Source of the DNA: Alloyangia pacifica
GTDB lineage: Bacteria; Pseudomonadota; Alphaproteobacteria; Rhodobacterales; Rhodobacteraceae
Reading direction: 5' to 3'
Length of the DNA stretch: 64,000 nucleotides
NCBI RefSeq assembly: GCF_900116195.1
Contig: NZ_FOZW01000001.1
Location: 682,001-746,000, forward strand
Numbering within the stretch: the stretch's first letter is position 1; each line of letters starts with the position of its first letter. A program made the translations under genes and the position numbers. Shown in pieces: positions 24,654 through 32,838 of this stretch. The notes below the pieces were generated by a model, which saw only the letters and a program-made list of their open reading frames with translations, made no database searches and was not told where the DNA came from.

Positions 24654-26450
24654 ATGAAGTTCGAACTCACCAAGGACGGATTGACCACGTTCACGCTGTT
24701 GGCGCGCTGCCGTGGCCTCGTCACCAGCGACGACCCGAACGAAACCGTCGAGATGGACCTGTTCGCCGAGTACATCCGCGACAACGTGTATACCGAGGAT
24801 CGTGACGCTCTGGCGCTCGCGCAGTTCAAGATGCTCGAACTCGCGCTCTGGCGGTTCCGCATCGACCTGACCGCCTCCGGCAGCAATGAGGTCGCCATCG
24901 ACATCACGCGCCCCAGCGACAAGGCTGGTCACCTGAAGGGCGTAGGGCTCGCTCGCCTGCTCGATGGCGGCACTATGCGCCTAGGTACGTTCGACTTCAC
25001 GGAGGACGGCAGCATTCCGAGGTTCCCGCCCCGTGACGGCATCGACAGGAACAAGCCGACAGCCATGCCGGAACTCTGGGAGCAACTGTCGCGCGGCAAG
25101 GAGATCATGGGCACCGTGCACCGGTTCGACCTGCCGGTTCCGATTGCCCGCCTATCCGGCGTCGGGGCCGTCCTGAACACGGTAGACGTTCCCGATTGGG
25201 TGCTGATGACCGGAGTTCGCCGCGAGGAGGATCCAGAGTTCGAGTGCAGTGACGACGACGCCACGCTGTTCGAGGCTTACCTAGAGGCGCTCATCCCCGA
25301 CGACACTGACCGCGAGTATGTCGTCAAGTGGATCGGCTGGAAGCTGAAACGCCCCAAGGCAATCCTGCCGATGGTCCTGTTCTGCTCGCCGGAGGAAGGC
25401 ACAGGCCGAGGAACCCTGTTCGGGTTTCTCACCGCACTGTTCGGGGCTGGCAACGTCACCGGACTCGGGGCTGAAGTCTTCGACCCGAACCACGCCGACA
25501 GCCGGTTCAATCTCTGGCGCACCGAGAACATGGTCGGGTTCGTGCACGAGATCAGCCCGAGCGACGGAGGCGAGGGCATCAGCAAGCGTCAAGTGAGCGC
25601 GAGGCAGCAGCGGCAGGGCCTGATGCGCGACATCGTCGATCCCGGCGAGGACAAGATCATCCGCGCGGCCGACAAGAACGCCCGCGCGGTCAAGGCCCCT
25701 GCGACCTGTACCATCATGGCGGCAACCAACTTCCCGCACGCCCTCGAACTGCCGCCGACCGACCGCCGTGTGCTGGTCATCGACAACACGCAAGTTCCCG
25801 ACACGCTGCGCAAGAGCCTGCGCGAGGCCGGAGGAAACTGGGAGTTCCTCGCAGCGACAGCGGAGTTTTGCATGAGGCGGACGTGGGAAACCGCCGAGGA
25901 GGCATACGCCGAGCCGCACCGGAACGACGCGACGCTGCGGATGATGACCAGCGGGATTTCCCAGATCGGCAGCGTCGAGGAACTGTTCCAACGCGCCGTG
26001 ATGCCGAAGGAAGGCGAACCCGTGTACCTTCCGGGTGCGGTCTATGTGCTGCCGCAGCTTTACGCCGCTGCGGAGCTGGTGCTGCGAGGCTTGAAGCTGG
26101 ACGGGCTTGACGCCTCCACGAAGAACGCGCTGCGACGGCTCGCTGTCCACCATGCGCCGGACCACGAAAAGCGGGAGAAGCGGCACAGGGATTCCCCGTT
26201 GCTGCGCGATGGCTTCCTCGCCGACAAGCTGCCGGACGGAGGTACACGGAGCATGTTCGAGATGTGGATGAGCCCGCACGCCGACCTCAAGATCTGGGGT
26301 CGGATCATCGGCAATGGTCGGGGTCGCCGCTCGAAAGAGGACGAGCAGCGGCTGAACGAAGCCCTCAAGATGAACGACGCCGCGCTGCTGGAGCAGAGCC
26401 GCCCGCGCATGAAGGGTGACGGCAAGGTCATCCCGCTGCACGACGAGTAA
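24654..26450 (+). CDS. Replicative SF3-type helicase, DUF5906/D5-like
   Basis: 598 residues, GGAG before the ATG. The middle has a Walker A loop in FCSPEEGTGRGTLFGFL (about residues 243-258), a Walker B-like NMVGFVHEIS (292-301) and a sensor-1 asparagine in TCTIMAATNFPHAL, the order seen in SF3 helicases of phage and plasmid primase-helicases (DUF5906). The first 200 residues lack an obvious primase catalytic motif, so priming may depend on the host or on a diverged domain. An iteron cluster begins about 90 bases after the stop and is the obvious candidate for its origin. It is the largest plus-strand gene of the element. Confidence 0.8.
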   Translation: MKFELTKDGLTTFTLLARCRGLVTSDDPNETVEMDLFAEYIRDNVYTEDRDALALAQFKMLELALWRFRIDLTASGSNEVAIDITRPSDKAGHLKGVGLARLLDGGTMRLGTFDFTEDGSIPRFPPRDGIDRNKPTAMPELWEQLSRGKEIMGTVHRFDLPVPIARLSGVGAVLNTVDVPDWVLMTGVRREEDPEFECSDDDATLFEAYLEALIPDDTDREYVVKWIGWKLKRPKAILPMVLFCSPEEGTGRGTLFGFLTALFGAGNVTGLGAEVFDPNHADSRFNLWRTENMVGFVHEISPSDGGEGISKRQVSARQQRQGLMRDIVDPGEDKIIRAADKNARAVKAPATCTIMAATNFPHALELPPTDRRVLVIDNTQVPDTLRKSLREAGGNWEFLAATAEFCMRRTWETAEEAYAEPHRNDATLRMMTSGISQIGSVEELFQRAVMPKEGEPVYLPGAVYVLPQLYAAAELVLRGLKLDGLDASTKNALRRLAVHHAPDHEKREKRHRDSPLLRDGFLADKLPDGGTRSMFEMWMSPHADLKIWGRIIGNGRGRRSKEDEQRLNEALKMNDAALLEQSRPRMKGDGKVIPLHDE

Positions 26451-26542
26451 GGCCCCACGCGGGAGCGGACCCGAGCCGCTCCTGCGTCCCGCCCGCATGG
26501 GCCGTCAGCACCCCCATACATCCCGCCCGTGAGCACCGCAAA

Positions 26543-26854
26543 GATTGTCGGTAGCGCCTACCGACAATCCCTGCCCCAACCGACAATCCTGCGCTTGGAA
26601 TCCCTTCCGAACTTCCAAACTTGACAGATCGAACTTCCGAACTTGACAGAATACCCGGATTGTCGGCCGACAATCTTTTACCCAACCGACAATCTTTTCA
26701 CGAAATTATGAAAGAGTATCAGAGTGTTATTAAAGATTGTCGATTGTCGGTTCAAATTGAGAAGTTATTTGTAGGGAAAAAAGTACTTGTACTGTGCTTG
26801 CACTATTAGTGTCTGTACGCTCAGTAGGTGAATTCCAACCGACAATCGACAATC
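26543..26854. other. Candidate replication origin: clustered ATTGTCGG iterons
   Basis: The 9-mer GATTGTCGG or its complement occurs at 26543-26551/26561-26569 (inside a 12-bp inverted repeat), 26580-26588, 26658-26666/26667-26675 (perfect palindrome), 26686-26694, 26742-26750 and 26839-26847. Truncated 7-mers are at 26735-26741 and 26848-26854. An AT-rich stretch lies between them. Iterons, inverted pairs and an AT-rich unwinding region beside a replicative helicase gene are the standard components of an origin. Confidence 0.65.
26608..26650. repeat. Two tandem 21-bp repeats, 22-bp period
   Basis: 26608-26628 and 26630-26650 differ at one position. Their 22-bp period equals two helical turns, as for iterons bound by a replication protein. 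They sit inside the larger iteron cluster. Confidence 0.7.
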
Positions 26855-27188
26855 ATGGTTTGTTCTCCTCCAGCGGGCTGGCATGCAGGCGGTGCTGGCG
26901 GGACGGGAAGCACCAGCGTCAGCACGGCACAGGAACCACGAGCGCGCACCGCGCCAGTGTCACACGCTACAGTCAGCACCGCCCCGACGCCGAGGCTGTC
27001 GGCACGGCACGGGAACCACGAGCCAGCCCTGCCAGCACCGCCCGCCTGCTGCGCCAGCAGCGCCGCACCAGCGCCCCTACACCCCACCCCCTGCCACCCC
27101 CTCGACCCGCCTCGACCTTGCGTCTCCTCGCGCTCCTCTGCGCCTCTGCGCACGCCTGCGGGACGGGTGGGCCGTAACCCCCGACCAT

Positions 27189-27240
27189 GGGGGGGCCTCG
27201 TCAGAATTTGGGGGGTTGGGGGGTCCGCACCGCACGGGGG
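27189..27240 (+). other. Four G-runs, possible G-quadruplex
   Basis: Runs of 7, 6, 6 and 5 guanines are at 27189-27195, 27210-27215, 27218-27223 and 27236-27240. Two of the loops are long (12-14 bases), so quadruplex formation is possible but not certain. Confidence 0.4.
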
Positions 27241-27404
27241 TCTCGAAAATTTCGTAAACGCTTGAACTAAAATCCGAGCGTGTCCAGGCACTTGCATTAC
27301 CCAGCAATATCAAAGGCTTACAGTCAAATGCTGACGACATTTAGCTGGCGTATCCGCCGGTTTCTTGGGTACCATCGCGGGACAACAGACGGGATACCCT
27401 GCCG

Positions 27405-27857
27405 ATGAGCCCCAACCGCCTACAACCCCAGTTCGCAGACGACGACAAGCGCGACTGGCCCAGCCTGCCGCCCGGATACAGTCATGAGATCGTCCCTGAT
27501 GACGTCTGGCGACTGTTCCGCCAGCTTGCGCGGTCCGTTGACCTGACACGGGGCCTATTGCCGACCGACCTAGGCACCTGCATGGCTGCAGCGCAGAGCT
27601 TCGTCGAAGCGGCGACATGGCGGGAAACGATGGTCGCCCTGCGCGCGCTTGAGGTGAAACCCGGCGACAATATCGGCGACCTGATCCGGGCGTCACGGGC
27701 GGCGCGGCAGGCAGAGGGCGCATACGTCGCCAACTGTCTGGCGCTCGGGCTGCGCGGCGACCTGTTCGGCAAGGGCAAGAGCAAGGCCATCCGCGCGGCC
27801 GCAGGCTTCGGTCCCGACAATTCGAAGTGGAACGGCAGCGGGGCGCTGCTGGCATGA
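27405..27857 (+). CDS. Hypothetical element protein
   Basis: 150 residues. It starts SPNRLQPQFADDDKRDWPSLPPGY and has a helical middle with SVDLTRGLLPTDLGTCMAAAQSF and a basic C-terminal patch (LFGKGKSKAIRAAAG). No family recognised. Only a weak ribosome site precedes the ATG. The stop overlaps a following small frame as ATGA. Confidence 0.55.
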   Translation: MSPNRLQPQFADDDKRDWPSLPPGYSHEIVPDDVWRLFRQLARSVDLTRGLLPTDLGTCMAAAQSFVEAATWRETMVALRALEVKPGDNIGDLIRASRAARQAEGAYVANCLALGLRGDLFGKGKSKAIRAAAGFGPDNSKWNGSGALLA

Positions 27858-27940
27858 CCGACGCCGAGATCCTCGAACTCCTCCGCCGCGAGAAGGAGCG
27901 CCGCACATGCGATCCATCGAAAACCAAATCCGCGAGCTGA
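27854..27940 (+). CDS. Possible 28-residue coupling peptide
   Basis: The ATG overlaps the previous stop (ATGA), and the frame runs across the ribosome site (AGAAGGAGCG) and start of the next gene. It encodes MTDAEILELLRREKERR plus a short tail. It may exist mainly to carry ribosomes to the next start. Low confidence as a functional protein. Confidence 0.3.
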   Translation: MTDAEILELLRREKERRTCDPSKTKSAS

Positions 27941-28245
27941 CCACGGACGGGCTGCTCGGGATGATCCGCGCGGCGGGTCGGGACGCGCCGAGCCTGCTGC
28001 GCCGACTGCCCGACGATGTCCTCGCCGACCTGACGGTCTGCATCGAGGCCCGCGAGCGACCCGTCTACATTGACGACCTGCTGATCATGATCGCCGCCGC
28101 CATCGCCAGATGCTTAAAGGAAGACGACGCACAGACGGCCCGCGAGTGGGCCGAACTGTTCGGCGTGCCCGCGCGATCGCTGCCCGAACGGGTGGCGCGC
28201 GGATTCATCACGGCAGCCCTGCACCGCAACCAGCGCGCCGCCTGA
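27907..28245 (+). CDS. Hypothetical element protein
   Basis: 112 residues, AGAAGGAG before the ATG. Helical and acidic, with a hydrophobic LLIMIAAAIARCL stretch in the middle that is too short for a sure membrane segment. No domain recognised. Confidence 0.55.
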   Translation: MRSIENQIRELTTDGLLGMIRAAGRDAPSLLRRLPDDVLADLTVCIEARERPVYIDDLLIMIAAAIARCLKEDDAQTAREWAELFGVPARSLPERVARGFITAALHRNQRAA

Positions 28246-28339
28246 CCCGCCTTCAGGCGCATCAGCTAGCAGAGTGCTATCACTGTGCAAGTACTTTATT
28301 TTACTGGATAATTTCGCCAACAGCGGGCAGAGTGGAGGC

Positions 28340-28513
28340 ATGACCTACCACGAAGCCAAACGCGCCCTGGAACGCCTCCGCACGCCCTATCAGTTCCGCC
28401 TCTTCGACACGCCCCTCGGACTGCAGGTCGAGGTGTGGAACGGGCCGTTCCGCGTGCGCTCGGCGTCTCCGGCGGCACAGTACCTCGCCGAGCAGGAGCA
28501 GGCGAACCGATGA
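28340..28513 (+). CDS. Small hypothetical protein, 57 residues
   Basis: ATG 28340 is preceded by GTGGAGGC. The sequence begins MTYHEAKRALERLRTPYQF and is beta-rich in the middle (LGLQVEVWNGPFRVRSAS). Its stop overlaps the next start (ATGA). Function unknown; the tight coupling supports it as real. Confidence 0.55.
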   Translation: MTYHEAKRALERLRTPYQFRLFDTPLGLQVEVWNGPFRVRSASPAAQYLAEQEQANR

Positions 28514-28773
28514 CCGCACCGCTCACCGAGGCCGAGATCGACCGCATGGCGCTGGAGACGCTCCAGAGGGGCCTGCAGGCGCTCCGAGCCATCGCCCGCA
28601 AGGGTGCAGAGGTCGAGCGCCTCAAGGGCGCTGACAGCGCGGAGAACAAACGCCTCGCGCAGGCGGGGAACGAACTGCTCGACGATCTCCGCGACCTCGC
28701 CGCGTGCGAGGACATCGACAACGTGACGTTCCAGGCGATGTGGGAAGCCACCGGCGCGCGGAGGCTTAGCTGA
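28510..28773 (+). CDS. Small helical hypothetical protein
   Basis: 87 residues from ATG 28510 in ATGA overlap with the gene before. Almost entirely helical (EAEIDRMALETLQRGLQALRAIARKGAEVERLKGA), probably a coiled coil. Its stop overlaps another start at 28773 (TGATG). No family recognised. Confidence 0.55.
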   Translation: MTAPLTEAEIDRMALETLQRGLQALRAIARKGAEVERLKGADSAENKRLAQAGNELLDDLRDLAACEDIDNVTFQAMWEATGARRLS

Positions 28774-28883
28774 TGATCACGGGCAACCTCCACGAGGCTC
28801 CGGGCGACATCGACCGCTGGATCCGCATTGCCTTGGTGGCACGCATAAGGCTCACTCTCGGAGGTAGACGACGATCATCCTGA
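28773..28883 (+). pseudogene. Possible 5' fragment of a gene split by the KAP cassette
   Basis: The ATG at 28773 overlaps the previous stop (TGATG), as for intact genes of this operon. The frame reads MITGNLHEAPGDIDRWIRIALVARI, then becomes arginine-rich and stops at 28883, just before low-GC DNA with the KAP gene on the other strand. A frame with the matching look of a 3' half resumes on the far side (31220-31369). This is inferred from position only. Confidence 0.35.
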
Positions 28884-28909
28884 TACGCACTTTGCACCTT
28901 TCGCTGCGA

Positions 28910-31117
28910 TCAGTTCATGCCCTGCTGAATTGCAAGTTCCAACTCTTGAACTTTTTCGCTGAACTCTCCGCCCCTCATTTCCTTAAGCCTGTCGCAGGTC
29001 TTGTCCCAATCTAAGAAATGGCTGACTTCCTCTTCATGAAGAGGGTAATATATCTTGTCGCTTATCGACCATCCTCGAAGATGCTCCAGAACATGTAGAA
29101 AACCTTCATCAGTTCCACAGAAATTTCGAACCCATGCAATGGCTGGAGCGTCACCGGAGAAGTTCATCCAGGCAAAGAGGAAACTTGACATTTCCGGCAT
29201 ATATGGAATGAGGTCAATTGTATTTTTCTCTTCTAATCTACCCCTTATAACACCGATAACTTCATCAAGGAGTTCATCCGATATTTCCCACTGCTCTGGC
29301 GTATCGGCATCGCCTCCAAATCTACCGTGACGGAAAAGTTGACTCCTGAAGAATCGTCCAATCAACCAGTTAAGAGCCCGCCCTTCGGCAGCCATACTCA
29401 AGACAGCTTCGGACTGGAGTCTCCGATCAAGGGAAGCCAACGCCCGAAGGCAACTCTTAGCGAGTTTTTCAGCCTTTCGGTCTAACCCAATAGAGAACAC
29501 AAAATACTCGCCATCCTCCTTCAACGCGACATCCATCATATTTGAAAGCGCGACGAGGATTCCTGATAACTGCTTTTTGTCTAGCTTAGATATAACGGCA
29601 TCGTCCAACCTGTCCAGAATGTGCTCAAACCAAGTTCTTCCGGAGTTTTGACGCCTATCGACTGCAGCGCTGAAACGCTCACCCAACAATTGAGAGTTAT
29701 CACGAGCGAGATCGAGAAGTTCGCTAAATTCCTCATCTGGCATCACTGTCTTCGGCCCTGTGAGCGCGAAATAAAACCTGTGATGGAGGGGGCTGCCAAG
29801 CCTCTTCAGCTCGATCATCTTTGAAATTTCGGCCGAACTTGTCGAATTAAAGACGCATTTTCTGGGGGTATCTACGTCTTGCAATCCAGGAATGAAGCGC
29901 CTAAGCCTCCATATTGAGCGTGATGACCCTATCCCTTGTGATGGCAGGATGTCTTTCAGCTCTTCACCAAGACGCGTTTTCTCGTCAACGGGGACTGCAG
30001 CACCGTCATTGATCAAGCCCGCCCTCACGGAAAGATACTCTTCTAGCCACCGATATAGGGGGTAATTTGTGGTCTTGATGAGGTGAAGGCGGCAAAAATC
30101 CGGAAAATACACTTCATCGCTGATCTGCGGAAATACAAACCTAACACTGTTAAGCGCAAGTTTAACTTCTCTTGGCGTCGTCAAGCTGAATCCCTCTCGC
30201 TCTACAGCTCCCTTGAGATCGCTCAGAAGTTCTCTATCAGCATCCTCATTCGTCGCCTCCTTGTATATCTTTTTCGCTTCGGTCAAAAACTGATTACGGA
30301 GATCAAACGGCTCAGGAAGTGGTATCTTAAATGTCAATTGCACGATCTTCTGGAGAAAGAGATCGCCATCCTCAACTTTCAAGCCGGTCTTCAAAGCCTG
30401 CGCTAAGACCTCACGATCATAGCACATCAAATATGCGACACGTGGAAAGTCAGCCACCGAGCGAACCAACCTGACAACTTCGACCGCCTGCTTCGGCTCC
30501 AGTCGATCAAGGTCGTCCAATATTACAATAAAGGAAACATCAAGCTCTTGAATCTTCTCTGATATCTTTCGCTTCATTTCCGATGGGGTTGGGCCTTCTG
30601 GAAGGAAGTTTTCGGCAGCGTCTACACCAGCATTCAAGATATCGCCTGCGACCTTAGCGCCCGGCACCACATACCCCGCAAAACTAGCGACTGAAGCAAT
30701 TCTTCGCGCAGTCTTGGGGCCGTACTGTCGAAGCATTTGTCCGACCTCAGACATCTTGCCCGCCACCTCTTGACTGTGCTTGCCTTTGCGCTCTACGAGC
30801 TTCTTTTCCTCTCTTTCCAGAATTTCCGACATTGGCCCGAGTAAAGAGGCGACCATTGACGAGGTATCACCGTTCAGCCACGGCGCAATTGTAATAGTAT
30901 GGATTCCGTTTACCTCAGAACCAACAAGCTCCGTGCGAAGGAAATTCAGCAGAGATGTCTTGCCAGACCCCCATCGCCCCTCCAACCCAATGACCAGTCC
31001 GTCACCCTTCGACGCTTCGATCACCGATGGCGCAAGACGTTTCGCCATTCCCACGAAGCCAAACTGATCCGCTTTTTCATCGTCGAGAGCTCGATCGGAG
31101 TCCAATACAGTTGTCAT
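28910..31117 (-). CDS. KAP-family P-loop NTPase
   Basis: 735 residues from ATG 31117, which gives a family-like start (DDEKADQFGFVGMAKRLAPSV). Walker A is GLEGRWGSGKTSLLNFL (K53), the typical KAP APWLNGD follows at about 78-83, and Walker B is FIVILDDLDRLEP at 196-208. Between them lies an insert with a hydrophobic stretch (ASVASFAGYVVPGAKVAGDIL) that may touch the membrane. The rest is helical without a known domain. KAP NTPases occur in animals and sporadically in bacteria, often in mobile DNA, and some act in phage defence. GC content is much lower than in its neighbours and it is read against them, so it is probably a recent cassette. Confidence 0.85.
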   Translation of the reverse strand: MTTVLDSDRALDDEKADQFGFVGMAKRLAPSVIEASKGDGLVIGLEGRWGSGKTSLLNFLRTELVGSEVNGIHTITIAPWLNGDTSSMVASLLGPMSEILEREEKKLVERKGKHSQEVAGKMSEVGQMLRQYGPKTARRIASVASFAGYVVPGAKVAGDILNAGVDAAENFLPEGPTPSEMKRKISEKIQELDVSFIVILDDLDRLEPKQAVEVVRLVRSVADFPRVAYLMCYDREVLAQALKTGLKVEDGDLFLQKIVQLTFKIPLPEPFDLRNQFLTEAKKIYKEATNEDADRELLSDLKGAVEREGFSLTTPREVKLALNSVRFVFPQISDEVYFPDFCRLHLIKTTNYPLYRWLEEYLSVRAGLINDGAAVPVDEKTRLGEELKDILPSQGIGSSRSIWRLRRFIPGLQDVDTPRKCVFNSTSSAEISKMIELKRLGSPLHHRFYFALTGPKTVMPDEEFSELLDLARDNSQLLGERFSAAVDRRQNSGRTWFEHILDRLDDAVISKLDKKQLSGILVALSNMMDVALKEDGEYFVFSIGLDRKAEKLAKSCLRALASLDRRLQSEAVLSMAAEGRALNWLIGRFFRSQLFRHGRFGGDADTPEQWEISDELLDEVIGVIRGRLEEKNTIDLIPYMPEMSSFLFAWMNFSGDAPAIAWVRNFCGTDEGFLHVLEHLRGWSISDKIYYPLHEEEVSHFLDWDKTCDRLKEMRGGEFSEKVQELELAIQQGMN

Positions 31118-31219
31118 TACGCCTACCAATTGAAAGTGCAGTACGGACGCTGTTCTAGGTGTTTTGTTCGCAGTTTGCCAACTGGCGTTGATCGTTCTGG
31201 GCGCAATACTTTGCTCTAG

Positions 31220-31369
31220 TACTGTGCTGCTAAGGAACGTCCTTCTGGCGGCGACGTCGGGCAGCACAAGGTCGACACTTTCATGGAGAAGCGGGTCATG
31301 GCGCTGATCAGGAACGGCAGCCTCGACCGCTCCATGAGGGCGAACTACACCATCCACAGAACGACATGA
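31220..31369 (+). pseudogene. Possible 3' fragment of the split gene
   Basis: Open in frame from 31220 to the stop at 31367-31369, ending MEKRVMALIRNGSLDRSMRANYTIHRTT. The stop overlaps the next ATG as ATGA. Only an internal ATG (31283) is available and there is no good ribosome site. With 28773-28883 it could have formed one gene of about 70-90 codons before the KAP cassette arrived. Confidence 0.35.
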
Positions 31370-31590
31370 CCGACGACCCCATTGATTTCGAGAGCCGCAG
31401 ACGCGCCGCCACCGAGCAGCCCGAGGCGGGCGACGGCGTCGAGCGCTCGCTGATCCAGATCATGCTGCCCGAGCCTCAGGAGCCGCGCATCGAAATCGAC
31501 ATGCGCCACGCCGATCTGCTGCTGGCGCTCGGCCTAGGTATGGTCGGCGGCATCCTCGGAGGCGGGCTGATGGTCGCGCTCCTGAACTGA
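31366..31590 (+). CDS. Small membrane protein, 74 residues
   Basis: The ATG overlaps the preceding stop. The N-terminal 50 residues are soluble, acidic and proline-containing; the last 24 (LLLALGLGMVGGILGGGLMVALL) form one transmembrane segment with glycine zipper spacing. A holin-like or anchor role is possible but unproven. Confidence 0.55.
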   Translation: MTDDPIDFESRRRAATEQPEAGDGVERSLIQIMLPEPQEPRIEIDMRHADLLLALGLGMVGGILGGGLMVALLN

Positions 31591-31744
31591 TAGTACCGCG
31601 CTAGCACTCTGCCAGTAACGTACTGGCACTAAATGACTTTTCGTATCCTGGACGCGGGTTTTCTCTTGCCTGCCGGGGACCGGCCGCGCAGGCTCTAGGG
31701 GCGCGGCGGATCGGCCCTCGCGCGCAGCAGCGTAAGGAGACGCC
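31591..31744 (+). promoter_or_regulatory. Leader of the coupled five-gene block
   Basis: Contains an inverted repeat CCAGTA-ACG-TACTGG near 31614-31628 and an AT-rich stretch at about 31630-31650, then GTAAGGAG just before the ATG at 31745. Probably the promoter region of the following operon. Confidence 0.4.
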
Positions 31745-32452
31745 ATGTTCGCAATCGTCCTGAGGCCCGCCGAAATCCAACTCGGAGGCGCGCTGATACG
31801 CTGCTCCCGCCGGATCACCTCAGAGCTGGCCGACAAGGCGCGTGACGCTGCCCGCGCCCGCCTCGAAACCCTCCGAACCTGCGCCCCGTCCGCCATCGCC
31901 GGACACCTCGCCGAACTGCACGAGATGCAGCAGCAGGTCACCAGCGTCATCCGCCAGACCTCCAACATCGCCCGCGAACTCCGCGAAGCCTCCGCCATCC
32001 TGAGCAAGAGCGAAGCGCCTCGCGGGAACAGCCCGCTGTTGCACGCCTGCCTTCAGGCGCACGCCGCTTACGCCTCGGTCAAAGCCGCCGTTCCGGACGG
32101 CGATTTCCGCGAACTCGATGAGGCGGTCGAGCAGTTGAACGACACCGCCGCCGAACTGGAGAAAGACGCCCAGACCGCCAAGGGCCGCGCCGAGAAGCTG
32201 GCGGGCCTGCTGCAGGAAGCTTCCGTCATCGGCCTGTCTCGCGCGCCTGTGAAGCAGCGCGCTACCGTCGCTGCCTACGACTTGCCGCCAGACCTCGCCG
32301 ACCTCTGCGAGGGCCAGCCGCTCGCGGGGAAAGCAGCCGCTGCTGCGGCTTGGCTCGACGACAAGACCGCATCCCGCGAGCGGCAGAAGATGGCCCGTCG
32401 CGACCGCCAGCGGCAGGAGCTGAAATCCACCATCTCGGAGGTATGGGCATGA
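31745..32452 (+). CDS. Coiled-coil hypothetical protein
   Basis: 235 residues, AAGGAG before the ATG. Residues about 20-180 are almost all helical with heptad-like patterns (ASLAELHEMQQQVTSVIRQTSNIARELREA; DEAVEQLNDTAAELEKDAQTAKGRAEKLAGL-type segments). The C-terminus is basic (SRERQKMARRDRQRQELKS). First gene of a six-gene block in which each stop overlaps the next start. Possibly structural or a scaffold; no family recognised. Confidence 0.6.
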   Translation: MFAIVLRPAEIQLGGALIRCSRRITSELADKARDAARARLETLRTCAPSAIAGHLAELHEMQQQVTSVIRQTSNIARELREASAILSKSEAPRGNSPLLHACLQAHAAYASVKAAVPDGDFRELDEAVEQLNDTAAELEKDAQTAKGRAEKLAGLLQEASVIGLSRAPVKQRATVAAYDLPPDLADLCEGQPLAGKAAAAAAWLDDKTASRERQKMARRDRQRQELKSTISEVWA

Positions 32453-32838
32453 CCGCATCGAAGGAAGCGGAGCGCGATGCGCGCTACGAGAAGGCCATGA
32501 AGGAAATCAGGGCCAAGCGACGGGCCGACCCAAAGAAATGGGCCGATAGAAAGTTACCTGCCCTGCGGGAAGACGTCACCGCCGCACAGGACGCCTTTCT
32601 CTACGTGTTGTCGAAAGCTCTATACAAAGAACGCGACCTCGCCGACGAGCGCCTCGACGCCCGCCTCGCCGCTATCGACGGAAAAGGCGCGCTCTTGGGC
32701 GCGGGCCGCACCGTCGCACGAGCGAACATCGACAGCGTCGTCCGCGCCGTCGAGCCCGTCACCCAGCGCCGCGCAGTCATCAGCGAAGGCCGCGCCCCGC
32801 AGTGGGCCGAACCGCTATTCACCGGAGGCACAACATGA
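32449..32838 (+). CDS. Hypothetical protein, tandem paralogue 1
   Basis: 129 residues. ATG 32449 overlaps the previous stop (ATGA) and lies 7 bases after GGAGGT; an ATG at 32443 is too close to that site. The C-terminal 80 residues (AFLYVLSKALYKERDLADERL ... LLGAGRTVARANIDSVV ... TQRRAVISEGRAPQWAEPLF) align with the next gene product. The N-terminus is a highly charged helix. Function unknown. Confidence 0.6.
   Translation: MTASKEAERDARYEKAMKEIRAKRRADPKKWADRKLPALREDVTAAQDAFLYVLSKALYKERDLADERLDARLAAIDGKGALLGAGRTVARANIDSVVRAVEPVTQRRAVISEGRAPQWAEPLFTGGTT

Larger units (their letters stand above)
26451..27404. other. Gene-free 950-bp region with iterons, AT-rich stretch and G-runs
   Basis: No convincing coding sequence; the open frames here overlap repeats and lack ribosome sites. 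From left to right it contains iterons and 22-bp repeats (26543-26854), an AT-rich segment (26695-26820), a GC-rich segment with a duplicated GGCACGGCAC-type sequence (near 26923 and 27002), and four long G-runs (27189-27240). The best explanation is a replication origin and control region. Confidence 0.6.

Noticed and set aside
26621..26809. 62-codon frame across the iterons
   Set aside because: It runs through the repeats and AT-rich segment, with no ribosome site and no family.
26543..26854. CRISPR array
   Set aside because: Repeats are 9 bp, irregularly spaced and in both orientations; no cas genes.
26794..27297. Several frames of 100-158 codons in the gene-free region, both strands
   Set aside because: Composition follows the local Pro/Ala/Arg-rich GC bias; none has a ribosome site or recognisable motif.
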